Source: Flavobacteriaceae bacterium (GTDB taxonomy: Bacteria; Bacteroidota; Bacteroidia; Flavobacteriales; Flavobacteriaceae). Taken from it: DNA of 64,000 nt. The notes beneath the pieces are model-generated. The model saw only the letters and a list, made by a program, of their open reading frames with translations. It ran no database searches and had not been told where the DNA came from. The position numbers and the translations under genes are program-made. Location of the stretch: NCBI GenBank assembly GCA_029238215.1, contig JAQWGN010000007.1:1-64000 (forward strand). Direction: 5' to 3'. Positions 42,506 through 52,172 of the stretch are shown one piece after another. Every line of letters begins with the position of its first letter. Position 1 is the first letter of the stretch.

Positions 42506-45500
42506 TTAATAAATAAATTTTAGACCTAGTAAATAGGTTTTTGTTCCGGGATACGTACCAAAATCTACGCCTCTTTTTTGAGGGTTTTTTGTATACGTCT
42601 TCACTTCAGGGTCATAGCCTGGATAATCTGTCCACACAAGGATGTTTTGTCCAGTAGCATAGACTCTAAAACTTCGTTGATTGGGAAAGTTAAAGGTGTA
42701 TCCTAAATTAATATTTTTCAATCTAAAAAAGGATCCATCAAAAATCTGTCTATCAGAAACCAATGCCCTTGGACCGTTGTTGAGAATGGCAGCCGGATGG
42801 CTTGCATTTTCGGTGTTTCCAACAGCAGGATTAAAGGTTACTTGTCCGTTATCTACAGATAAAGGCGCTATCCAAGAGTTATTAAACGACGATGTAAGTA
42901 CGTTTGTTGTTTTCTGTAACCCACTTAATTGCCAGGAATCTACCCAAAACAGATCACCTCCTTTTTGCCCAGTGAGTAAAATACTTAAATCCCATTTTTT
43001 GTAGCTAAAACTATTCGAAATGGAGAATGTGTAGTCTGGATTCGGATCTCCAATTTTCACATAATCATCAAAGTTTATTTGCTGTGATGCTAAAGGCTGC
43101 CCCGATGCATCTACTTGAACGGAATTATTTAAATACTTGATTTCACCTGGAGCAGCACCTACAATGCCACTGGCATTCGCTTCATCCCAGTTTGCATAGA
43201 TTCCGTCGGTTTGTGCACCCCAATAAATACCTAGAGGTTGACCAACTTTAAATAATATTGGATTTGCCTGTGTAAATCCAACATATGGGCCGAGTTGATA
43301 TTCTAAATTTGAATTTAGAGACTTAAGTTCGTTTCGATTAAAACTAAGATTGGCTCTAATGTCCCAAATAAAGTCTTTTGTTTGTACCAAGTTGGTGTTG
43401 AGGCTAAATTCGATTCCTTTGTTTTCAACCGATCCAAAGTTATCTACTCGACTTGTGTAGCCATTCGAAACAGGTAAGTTTACATTTTGGAGTAAGTCAT
43501 TGGTTAATTTGTGATAAGCATCTATAGTAAGGTTCCATTTAGAATCAAAAAGGCTGAGGTCTAAACCTACATTAAATTGATCTGTTTTTTCCCATGTCAA
43601 ATCATCATTCGCAAGATTAGACTCGAAATATCCTGTGATTAATTGATTGTCAAAATTATAGCGAATAGGTGTCAAAAGCGCTAAAGATTGGTATGGAGAA
43701 ATGGGGTTGCTGCCAGTTTTACCAAACGAAAGACGAAGCTTTAATTGTGAAATAGCAGCCACTTTTTGTAAAAAGGGCTCTTTAGATGCCACCCATGACA
43801 ATGCGATAGATGGGAATAAGGCACTCTTGTTATTGGTAGCAAACTTTGACGATGCATCGACACGCGCATTTAAATCTACATAGTACTTCCTTTTGTAGTT
43901 ATAACCTACTCGGGCTAGTCCAGATAATAGACCTACTTCTCTAAACTTTGAGATTGGTACAAAAATTTCAGTAGCAGAAGAAAAATTGTAAAATGAGGTA
44001 TTATCGCTTCCGTATCCTGTAGCCTTATTAAACAATGAACGGATGTTGTTTTTTTCGAAAGTCCCCAAAACAATGGCATCTATACGGTGCGCATTGAATC
44101 TATTTTTATAGCGAAGGTTTGCCTCTGCGTAAATTTTGGTATTTTCTAAAGAAGCTTGTGAGGCCTCACCATCATTACGCCTTCCTCTTGTGGTAGCAAT
44201 TGGGTAGTAATTGTCACGCGTACTTCGTTGATAATTATATGCTCCTTTGATTGTTCCCGTTAACTTCGGTGCGATTTTTCCAACCACAGAAAAAACTTGC
44301 CGAACGGTTACGGCTGTTTTTTGATCAATCACATCACGGGCCAACGTATATGGATTAGAGACAATGTTTCCTTCATTTAGTGCGGCATAAACATCATCTT
44401 GTTCACCAGGGTTCAACAATGAAAAAATTGGCTGGAATTGTAAGGCTTGAGAGACAACTCCTCTTTGTGCAAAGATTTCTCCATTACCTACTGAAGAAGC
44501 ATTTCCTTTTTTATAAGAAATATTAGTTTTTGAGAAAAAGTCGATCTTGTTATCAAAGGCCTTCCTTTTAGCATTCATGTTATACGTAATTCTCTTGTTA
44601 TTTGAGTTGATAATTACTCCATCTTGGTCTAAGACTCCTAAGCTAATTGCAAGATTCCGCTTAAAATTTCCTCCTCTGTAAGAGATATTGTACATGTTTG
44701 AAAAAGCCGGGCGATACGTTTCTTCTTGCCAATTTGTGTTAATTCCAGAAGATACCGGATAAGGCAATTCTAGGTCTGTTATTTCGGGATAGTTTTCTTC
44801 AGTAAGGGCTTGACTACCATCAAACGCGCCACCTGCTCTAGCTGGATTGGTAATGCTTTGGTAGAGCTGATTAATTTGTCGCTGATTCATATAGCGTTCA
44901 AAACCTGGACCATCTAATACTTCAATTTGCTCCCTTACTAAAGCAACCGAAGTGTCGTAATTAATAGAAATTTTATCAGCACCTTCTGCCTTATCGGCAG
45001 TTTTTGTGGTAATCACTACCACACCATTTGCCCCTCGAGCCCCATAAATAGCTGTGGCTGCGGCATCTTTTAATACTTCAATTTTCTCAATATCATTCGG
45101 ATTCAAAAAAGCCAAAGAACTTTGCTGCCCTCCGGTACCTCCGTTACCTTGTGCGTCCGTTACTGGATTAACCGGGACACCATCTAAAACATACAATGGT
45201 TGTGTTCCACCAAGCATGGAATTAACCCCTCGAATAGAAATACCAACTCCACCCCCGGGCTCAGAACTTTCGGTTACTACCACACCGGCAGCTTGTCCTT
45301 GCAGGAGGCTTTCAATAGAATTCGTCCGATTTTTTTCCAATTGTTTTGCATCTATTTGAGCTATAGAACCAGAGAGATCTTTTTTGTTTACATCGAAATA
45401 TCCTACACTTACGCTTACCTCTTCTAATTGATTAACATCTTGCTCCATACGAATTGATAGGGGAGATGAAAGAACAACGAGTTCCTGTGTTTTCATGCTT

Positions 45501-45715
45501 AGGTATGAAATTACCAGGGTGTCACCTACAAGTGCATTTAATTCAAAATTACCATCAAAATTAGTTGTTGTTCCATTTGATGTTCCCTTGATAAAAACAG
45601 TTGCACCGGGTAATGGATCATTAGAGTCTGTATCAACAACATTTCCCTCAAGTGAAATGCCTTGTGCAAGTACAAGCATCGGAAAAAGAAGCAAAAAAAG
45701 TATCGTTTTATTCAT
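42506..45715 (-). CDS. SusC/RagA family TonB-dependent glycan transporter
   Basis: This is a 1069-residue protein with signal peptide MNKTILFLLLFPMLVLAQ and an N-terminal carboxypeptidase-like domain (about 20-105, GNVVDTDSNDPLPGATVFIK, NGTTTNFDGNF). The plug domain contains the SusC signature GGVGISIRGVNSMLGG, PLYVLDGVPV and YGARGANGVVVITTK. A long beta-barrel ends ...TKTYLLGLKFIY. It imports oligosaccharides across the outer membrane with TonB energy. It is directly upstream of the SusD gene and 138 bp downstream of the hybrid two-component regulator gene. Confidence 0.96.
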   Translation of the reverse strand: MNKTILFLLLFPMLVLAQGISLEGNVVDTDSNDPLPGATVFIKGTSNGTTTNFDGNFELNALVGDTLVISYLSMKTQELVVLSSPLSIRMEQDVNQLEEVSVSVGYFDVNKKDLSGSIAQIDAKQLEKNRTNSIESLLQGQAAGVVVTESSEPGGGVGISIRGVNSMLGGTQPLYVLDGVPVNPVTDAQGNGGTGGQQSSLAFLNPNDIEKIEVLKDAAATAIYGARGANGVVVITTKTADKAEGADKISINYDTSVALVREQIEVLDGPGFERYMNQRQINQLYQSITNPARAGGAFDGSQALTEENYPEITDLELPYPVSSGINTNWQEETYRPAFSNMYNISYRGGNFKRNLAISLGVLDQDGVIINSNNKRITYNMNAKRKAFDNKIDFFSKTNISYKKGNASSVGNGEIFAQRGVVSQALQFQPIFSLLNPGEQDDVYAALNEGNIVSNPYTLARDVIDQKTAVTVRQVFSVVGKIAPKLTGTIKGAYNYQRSTRDNYYPIATTRGRRNDGEASQASLENTKIYAEANLRYKNRFNAHRIDAIVLGTFEKNNIRSLFNKATGYGSDNTSFYNFSSATEIFVPISKFREVGLLSGLARVGYNYKRKYYVDLNARVDASSKFATNNKSALFPSIALSWVASKEPFLQKVAAISQLKLRLSFGKTGSNPISPYQSLALLTPIRYNFDNQLITGYFESNLANDDLTWEKTDQFNVGLDLSLFDSKWNLTIDAYHKLTNDLLQNVNLPVSNGYTSRVDNFGSVENKGIEFSLNTNLVQTKDFIWDIRANLSFNRNELKSLNSNLEYQLGPYVGFTQANPILFKVGQPLGIYWGAQTDGIYANWDEANASGIVGAAPGEIKYLNNSVQVDASGQPLASQQINFDDYVKIGDPNPDYTFSISNSFSYKKWDLSILLTGQKGGDLFWVDSWQLSGLQKTTNVLTSSFNNSWIAPLSVDNGQVTFNPAVGNTENASHPAAILNNGPRALVSDRQIFDGSFFRLKNINLGYTFNFPNQRSFRVYATGQNILVWTDYPGYDPEVKTYTKNPQKRGVDFGTYPGTKTYLLGLKFIY

Positions 45716-45852
45716 ATCGTTTTAAAGAATTAGCAATTTGATGAATTAATACAACAGCAACGTTTAAATTCTATTCAATAATGTTTAATATTCGGTATCT
45801 CTATTCACAAGTTGTTTTTAGCAATAAATTAAACTACTTAAAAAACATTCAT

Positions 45853-48800
45853 TTAATGGTCTTGACTAAACTCTTTCGGAGATTTACCGAAGTGTTTTTT
45901 GAAAAGCGTACTGAAATACCGAGGATCATTAAAGCCAGATTCATAAGCAACATCACTTATGCGCATTGTTTTATTTAGCTTAAGCAGTTCTGCTGCATGA
46001 TTCAATTTTATTTTTATCACCAAATCATTTGGAGACATGTTGGTCAACCCTTTTAATTTCCGAAATAAATTAGATCTACTAAGCCCAGTTTTCTCTGACA
46101 ATAAATCAATTGAAAAGGTTCTATTGTTAAGGTTTTTTTGAATGATTTCAACGACTTCAGACAAGAAATTTTCATCGGGAGATTTTGTACTTGATGGGCG
46201 CTGTTCTTTTGTTTCAATAACACGGTTAAGTGCCCGCCTTGAGCTTATTAGGTTGCCTGCCATTGCATGAAGTAACTTCATGTTAAAGGGCTTTTCTAAA
46301 TAGGCATCAGCACCAATTTCCAAGCCTTCAATCTTGTCGTCAATTTCACCCAAAGCCGTGATCATTATTACAGGAATATGACTGGTCTGAAAGTTGGTTT
46401 TTACAACACGACAGAACTCCTTACCATCCATAACAGGCATCATAACATCTGTTATGATTAAATCTGGATTTTTCGCCAATGCCATTACAAGTGCTTCCTT
46501 ACCATTGGGCGCATCGATTACAGTATATTTTTTTTCTAGCTCAACTTTAATAATTGCTCTTAAGTCTTCATTGTCCTCAACGAGTAATACGAGTTTATTC
46601 GCGTTTAAACTGTTTTCAATAAACTCGGATTCTGATTTATCAACTTCGTCAATTACTAAATCTTTTTCGTCATAATGTTGACTGCCTAGTTTGAGTATAA
46701 CAGAAAAGGTGGAACCCAAATTCTCCTTACTCGTAAGTTCTATTTCCCCTCCGTGAAGTTCTACAATCTTTTTAGAAATCATTAGGCCAATTCCAGAGCC
46801 GTAAATACCTTTATTATTAATATTCGTACCTCTAGTAAATCTAGAAAAAATCAATTTTTGTTCTTTTTCAGGAATTCCAAATCCATTGTCTATAAAATCA
46901 ATTTTGACTGTTTTTTTTGTTCTGCTAGCGTTAATTTCAATTTGCCCACCTTCCTCACTATATTTAATTGCATTAGAAATTAAGTTGTAAAAAATCCGAG
47001 ACATTTTACTTTCATCAAACCATAAATTTATTTTTGGAATTGCAATAATCAAATCGATAGACTTTTCATGGAGCAGTGGATTAACTTCTGCTACAATTCG
47101 ACTTATAATTTTGTTAAGTTTAACTTGCTTTACAGTTAATTTAAGCATCTTACGATCTGCTTTTTGAAAATCTAATAGCTGCGTAACATATTCATTTAAA
47201 TTTTGAGTGTTTCTATGAATTAATTTGATGTTTTCGGTAAGCTTACTTTTATCACTAGAAAGTTGTGATACTAGAAGTTGGATTAGCGAAACGGGTGTTC
47301 TAATGTCATGGGCAACTTCAGTAAAAAACATGATTTTATTTTCATTAAACTTTTGATCGGCTCTAGTTCTAGCAATCATTATAATTAAAATCACCAGACA
47401 AATTCCTGCGATTGTATAACCCAAAATTGCCCAACCGCTTAGCCAAAAGGGTTTTTTAATTGTAAGTTCAATTGAAAAGGAATTTAGCGATGGTAAGCCC
47501 GCTATGTTTTTAGCCTTTATCTCTAAGGTATATTTGCCAGGAGGGAGGTTCGAATAAATGATTTTCCTGTCATTCTTAGCTTCAATCGGAGCTTGGTCGT
47601 AGCCTTTAAGTTGCCAATTAAAGATATGCCTTTTGGAGCCGTGATATGTAGGGGTTTCAAAGTCAATACTAAACGAGTTTTGAGCATAATTCAACGTGAC
47701 CTTTTCTAGAAAATTGATATTTTTTTTAATTACGGTTGCATCTGCGTCAACACCATTCACCTGAAAATTTGATATATAGATAGGTGCAACTTCCTTTTCG
47801 ATTGGCAATGATACTGGATTGAATAGCGTAGCTCCTTTTGGACCACCAAATGCTAAGCGGCCATTGGAAGCCTTTTTTGATGCGCCAAACCCAAAGGTCT
47901 CAATGGAAACCCCATCACCATAATCATATTTTCTGAGGTCACCAGTCTTGACACTTAGTTTCCACAATCCTTTATAACCACTGAGCCATAAGTTTTGATT
48001 CGTGTCTTTTTGTATAGAAAAGATGGTGCCTGATTCAATGTTTAGTGCCTTACTTGCAGAAGTTATTTCATTAGTTTCAGGTATAAATTTAAACAGTCCT
48101 TGTGTGTTTCCAATCCAAATACATGCATTTTCTGAATCATAAAGCAAGGAATAAATTTGATCAATATTTTTGAAAGTATCATTTTCAATTCGAGTCAATT
48201 GCTGGGTTGACGTATTAATTTTAAATAAACCATTAGGAGAGCCTACATACATTATATTCTCTCCCCCAGAAATGATAGTTCTTGCATTTCCTGTGACATA
48301 ACTATTTACTAAACTCCCATTTTTGAAGTGTTTGACAGGTCCATCAAAACCGCCAATCCAAAGTTCATCTTCTTCAATATAGGTGGCGAAAATTGAGGTT
48401 GACTCTTCTTCTTTTTCGATTAAGGAAAAGTCATAAGTCTTTCCCGTTTTTGGATCAAATTGAATTAACCCAACGCCATACACACTTAAAATAAAATAGT
48501 CTGCCTGTTTATTTATTGTTAAAACAGCTTTGTTTGAAAGCAAGGGATTCTGGTTGTAGTTTGTCCAAGCCCCATTTGATGAAAGTTTACTAATTCCATT
48601 TTCGGTACCAAACCAAACTACATTGTTTTCTTCAAAATAAATTGAGCGGATATTATTGTTAGAGATACTATTTTGCTTGTAGGGGATATACGAGATGTTT
48701 TCAAAAGGGTTGTCTTTTGGGTAAATTAAATCAATTCCAACTTCCCTCAAGCCAAGCCAATACACATTGTCTTCGTCAACGAAAACATCATACACGCTAT

Positions 48801-49665
48801 TTTGACTTAACGAATTAAAGGTATTGGGATCGTACTTTAAGGTATTCACAACATTAAAAAGGGAATCTACAACAACCAACCCAACCCCTTCAAGGGCAAT
48901 TAATGCCTTGTTGTTTTTATCAAACTCAATAGACCTTATGGTGTGTGTTTTTAAACGAGCATCGAAAATTTTTAGTTTTTTAGGGATGTCATTTTCAATA
49001 ACATACACTCCTTCTTGAGATGTTCCAGCCCAAATACGACCTTGATTATCAAAATTAAAATCAAGAACTTCTGTATCATTAAGAAGTGTATCACGTTCTT
49101 TTAGCTGACGGGTTTCTTTTAAATAATCATAAACTGTAATTCCTTTAGTAGAAGCTACATAAATCAGATTTTTTCTAACGTTTATTTTTCTGTTAAAATG
49201 ACTTTTTGGGAATTGTAATTTACTTATTTCTTTTGTCTTGAAGTTATAGGCTAATAAACCGTATTGTAACCCAATAATTAAGGTATCATCGCTAACCAAC
49301 TCAAAACATAAAAAGCTTAACCCTTTTAAACTTAAAATATTGCTGAATGTATCCTGCTCATAGACATATTGTAGTAGCTCACCCTTAGCACCTAAAACAA
49401 ATAGGTGTTCGTTTTGACTTATAATGTCTACAACACCATTTATAGTAGCTTGGGAATTGTAATTTTTAAATTCATAACCAGAATACCTGTTAAGCCCTTG
49501 TGAAGTTCCAATCCACATGTAGCCTAATGTGTCTTTTTCAAAGGTTCTAACAGCTCCACTTCGAATCCCATCATAAGCACCAAGGTGTTTAATTTGTTGC
49601 CCATGGGAAAAGAAGAAAAATAATAATAGTATAGAAAGAACTAAATTAAAAAGGCGTTTTTTCAT
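45853..49665 (-). CDS. Hybrid two-component system (HTCS) regulator
   Basis: The protein is 1270 residues from the ATG at 49665, which opens directly into a signal-anchor (MKKRLFNLVLSILLLFFFF); a start twelve codons upstream is also open. A periplasmic two-component-propeller sensor (about 25-650) is followed by a Y_Y_Y domain (about 675-745), a membrane helix (near 760), histidine kinase with FTEVAHDIRTPVSLIQLL (His near 786), ATPase (NAIKYS, GIYGSGIGL), receiver (DLIITDVMMPVMDGKEF, Asp near 1073) and an AraC HTH (SFNDPRYFSTLFKKHFG-type ending). It should bind a PUL oligosaccharide in the periplasm and activate the SusC/D and sulfatase genes. It is on the same strand, between a sulfatase and SusC. 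Confidence 0.95.
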   Translation of the reverse strand: MKKRLFNLVLSILLLFFFFSHGQQIKHLGAYDGIRSGAVRTFEKDTLGYMWIGTSQGLNRYSGYEFKNYNSQATINGVVDIISQNEHLFVLGAKGELLQYVYEQDTFSNILSLKGLSFLCFELVSDDTLIIGLQYGLLAYNFKTKEISKLQFPKSHFNRKINVRKNLIYVASTKGITVYDYLKETRQLKERDTLLNDTEVLDFNFDNQGRIWAGTSQEGVYVIENDIPKKLKIFDARLKTHTIRSIEFDKNNKALIALEGVGLVVVDSLFNVVNTLKYDPNTFNSLSQNSVYDVFVDEDNVYWLGLREVGIDLIYPKDNPFENISYIPYKQNSISNNNIRSIYFEENNVVWFGTENGISKLSSNGAWTNYNQNPLLSNKAVLTINKQADYFILSVYGVGLIQFDPKTGKTYDFSLIEKEEESTSIFATYIEEDELWIGGFDGPVKHFKNGSLVNSYVTGNARTIISGGENIMYVGSPNGLFKINTSTQQLTRIENDTFKNIDQIYSLLYDSENACIWIGNTQGLFKFIPETNEITSASKALNIESGTIFSIQKDTNQNLWLSGYKGLWKLSVKTGDLRKYDYGDGVSIETFGFGASKKASNGRLAFGGPKGATLFNPVSLPIEKEVAPIYISNFQVNGVDADATVIKKNINFLEKVTLNYAQNSFSIDFETPTYHGSKRHIFNWQLKGYDQAPIEAKNDRKIIYSNLPPGKYTLEIKAKNIAGLPSLNSFSIELTIKKPFWLSGWAILGYTIAGICLVILIIMIARTRADQKFNENKIMFFTEVAHDIRTPVSLIQLLVSQLSSDKSKLTENIKLIHRNTQNLNEYVTQLLDFQKADRKMLKLTVKQVKLNKIISRIVAEVNPLLHEKSIDLIIAIPKINLWFDESKMSRIFYNLISNAIKYSEEGGQIEINASRTKKTVKIDFIDNGFGIPEKEQKLIFSRFTRGTNINNKGIYGSGIGLMISKKIVELHGGEIELTSKENLGSTFSVILKLGSQHYDEKDLVIDEVDKSESEFIENSLNANKLVLLVEDNEDLRAIIKVELEKKYTVIDAPNGKEALVMALAKNPDLIITDVMMPVMDGKEFCRVVKTNFQTSHIPVIMITALGEIDDKIEGLEIGADAYLEKPFNMKLLHAMAGNLISSRRALNRVIETKEQRPSSTKSPDENFLSEVVEIIQKNLNNRTFSIDLLSEKTGLSRSNLFRKLKGLTNMSPNDLVIKIKLNHAAELLKLNKTMRISDVAYESGFNDPRYFSTLFKKHFGKSPKEFSQDH

Positions 49666-49730
49666 AACAATGGTTATTGCCTGTAAAATACATCTTTTCA
49701 ATTAGTTATATATATAAACTTGAATGTTGT

Positions 49731-51242
49731 CTAGTGTTGAGCGGTCTCTTTTTTTCTTTTAGCCTTCATGACCTCCTGCAACCACCAATCTCTTTTAGGA
49801 TTGTACTTGTATTTCTTTTTTAGTTCTGTTGCTTGATTTCTGAGGTCTTCCTCAATTTCGTTGTACGCGTCATCATTAATGAGGTTTTTCATTTCTCCCG
49901 GATCTTTCTCAAGATCATACAGTTCATCGATATCATTTGCCAAAAAAGCATCAATTAATTTAAACTTTTCTGTACGAACTGCAATTTGATTTGGACCCGC
50001 ATAAGGCCAGTAGGTGTCTAAGTAGTATTCAAACAAAATTGCCTGACGCCAATCTTCATCCTTTTCTCCTTTTAACAATTCTATCATAGAATCTCCTTGC
50101 ATATATTCAGGAATTTCTATTCCAGCCAACGCTAAAATTGTTGGTGCGATATCGATATTTAAACACTGTTCTTCTACCGTGCTGTTTTCTTTAATTAGTT
50201 TTGGGTAGCGTATCAGCATTGGAACGCGCATGGAGTTTTCATAGGCCAAACGCTTGTCTAAGAAAGTATGCTCTCCCATAAAGTACCCATTATCACTGCT
50301 GTAAATGATTACCGTATTATCCAATTCACCCATTTCATCTAGGGTGGCCAAAACCTTTCCGAGTGATTCATCAATTGCTACCAAACAACGTAAGAGCTGC
50401 ATGTTTCTATCGTAATTGATGGGCCATTCTAATTCTGGCAATTCTTTAGGAATAGGGAGATTCTTTTTCCATTCAAAGCCAAAAGTTTTTTTGCGTTGCC
50501 ACTCCGGTTTTCCTTTAAAAGTTTCTTTATGGGTATCGTATGGCGGCTTAGGCAGCTCTTCTCCAGCATATAAATTTTCATGTCTTGGCGCAGGCAAATG
50601 AGGTTGATGTACTGCTTTATGCCAAAGGTTTAAGCTAAAGGGTTTATTTGGATCTCTTTTTTCTTTTAACCAAGAAATAGCCTTATCAGTTAGAATATCT
50701 GTCATGTACCCTTTTTCTTGATATTCAACACCATTATCGTTCACTTTTGGATCAAAATACTTCCCTTGCCCTATAAAGCTAAACCAATAATCAAAACCAG
50801 GTCTTATGTGATCTTTTCCTTTTAGATGTGCCATATGAATTTTGCCAACATGGGCTGTTTGATATCCGGATTCTCTTAAATGAACGGAGTATGGAGCAAA
50901 CTCATCCCACTTTGGGTCTACATGACGGTTATTTTGATTAACCCCATGAATGTGTGGGTAGGTGCCTGTTAAAAAACTTGCGCGTGAAGGTGAGCAGATA
51001 GATTGTGTAACAAAAAAATTCTTGACGTTAACCCCTTCCTTGGCTAAGCGATCCATATTAGGTGTTTCTAAAAAAGGGTATCGACCTGATAGTCCGATAG
51101 CATCAAAAGGTTGATCATCAACCAATACAAACAAGAAATTGGGTTGTTTAGACTCAGAAGCGGTTTTTTTTTTGGCAATTATACCTGTGTTTGGTATAAG
51201 GATAACCAATAGAATTACAAGCGCTGTGTTTATTTTTGTCAT
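49731..51242 (-). CDS. S1 family sulfatase
   Basis: This 503-residue protein has a hydrophobic export signal (INTALVILLVILIPNTGIIA). The signature QSICSPSRASFLTG gives formylglycine at Cys83; VDDQPFDAIG (Asp42, Asp43) and TVIIYSSDNGYFMGEH bind calcium. LDKRLAYENSMRVPMLIRYP is typical of one S1 arylsulfatase/glucosamine-sulfatase-like branch. It should act in the periplasm on sulfated sugars. It is upstream of the regulator gene and on the same strand. Confidence 0.93.
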   Translation of the reverse strand: MTKINTALVILLVILIPNTGIIAKKKTASESKQPNFLFVLVDDQPFDAIGLSGRYPFLETPNMDRLAKEGVNVKNFFVTQSICSPSRASFLTGTYPHIHGVNQNNRHVDPKWDEFAPYSVHLRESGYQTAHVGKIHMAHLKGKDHIRPGFDYWFSFIGQGKYFDPKVNDNGVEYQEKGYMTDILTDKAISWLKEKRDPNKPFSLNLWHKAVHQPHLPAPRHENLYAGEELPKPPYDTHKETFKGKPEWQRKKTFGFEWKKNLPIPKELPELEWPINYDRNMQLLRCLVAIDESLGKVLATLDEMGELDNTVIIYSSDNGYFMGEHTFLDKRLAYENSMRVPMLIRYPKLIKENSTVEEQCLNIDIAPTILALAGIEIPEYMQGDSMIELLKGEKDEDWRQAILFEYYLDTYWPYAGPNQIAVRTEKFKLIDAFLANDIDELYDLEKDPGEMKNLINDDAYNEIEEDLRNQATELKKKYKYNPKRDWWLQEVMKAKRKKETAQH

Positions 51243-51449
51243 TTATACATCCGAATAAATTACGCTGTAAATATGAATTAACCAGTATTAAAAACTGTTC
51301 TTTTTTAGGTCAATTAGATTAAAAAAGTGGTCATAGCAACGGGTATCACTCTCGATATAATTGTTTAACACTCCAATAAAAGTTACAATCATTTCGATTT
51401 TCATCTACATCAGCACTACAGTTTTAATTCAATAACCTACCTTCACGCA

Positions 51450-51794
51450 ATGTTTATTAAAGGGCTTACTTTCTTTTCCGGATTTTCGCATTTTTTCTAT
51501 GGAATTATAGCGCTATTTCATCCGTTTTTTATTGCGGAGTTTGAACGGTATGGATTTGCCGACTATCGCATGTTCATAGGTGTTGTACAAGCACTACTTG
51601 GGCTTGGTCTTTTGGTTGGGTTTTATTTCCATAAAATAAATATGTTTGCAGCCTTAGGGTTGATTATTCTTATGCTTGGGGCATTACTTACCCGAATCTA
51701 TATTGGGGATACTGTGATTCAATCAGCTCCTGCTACAGTCTATTTATGTATAAATTTTCTTATATTTAGAAAAACCATAAAATCAATAAAATGA
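51450..51794 (+). CDS. Small four-helix membrane protein, DoxX-like (1)
   Basis: This 114-residue protein has about four hydrophobic helices (FFSGFSHFFYGIIALFHPFF, MFIGVVQALLGLGLLVGFYF, ALGLIILMLGALLTRIYIG, ATVYLCINFLIF), the size and pattern of short DoxX-like proteins. It overlaps the next, similar gene by 4 bp (ATGA), so the two are translated together and may pair in the membrane. No polar active site is evident. It points away from the PUL genes on both sides. Confidence 0.65.
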   Translation: MFIKGLTFFSGFSHFFYGIIALFHPFFIAEFERYGFADYRMFIGVVQALLGLGLLVGFYFHKINMFAALGLIILMLGALLTRIYIGDTVIQSAPATVYLCINFLIFRKTIKSIK

Positions 51795-52168
51795 GATATT
51801 TAAAACAAATTTTAATGTTAGTCGTACCAGCAGTAGTGCTAAATGTATGGCTCCTTAGATACAGTAAAGCAACACCTTACAGAGGGGGTGATGCCAGTAC
51901 AATGCTTGAAGAATTCACTGCTTATGGTTTAAGCGAATCAATGGTTTTTTTAGTTGGTGGATTAAAAATACTTGCCGCGTTGGGGCTCCTTTTAGGATTC
52001 AAATACAAGAAAACGATTGTGCCTTCTGCAACGATTATAGCATTATTAATGGTTGGCGCTATTGCCATGCATTTTAAAGTGGGTGATCAAGCACTTAAAT
52101 TCTTACCTGCAGGCCTCATGCTTATTGGTAGTACAGCCATCTTGTGGATTTCAAAAAAAGAAGCCTAA
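51791..52168 (+). CDS. Small four-helix membrane protein, DoxX-like (2)
   Basis: This 125-residue protein has four predicted helices (ILMLVVPAVVLNVWLLRY, ESMVFLVGGLKILAALGLLL, IVPSATIIALLMVGAIAMHF, AGLMLIGSTAILWI). The GxxKILAALGLLLGFK segment is typical of DoxX-like proteins. It overlaps the preceding gene by 4 bp and ends 4 bp before the convergent formylglycine-enzyme gene. Its role is unknown. Confidence 0.65.
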   Translation: MRYLKQILMLVVPAVVLNVWLLRYSKATPYRGGDASTMLEEFTAYGLSESMVFLVGGLKILAALGLLLGFKYKKTIVPSATIIALLMVGAIAMHFKVGDQALKFLPAGLMLIGSTAILWISKKEA

Positions 52169-52172
52169 GCTT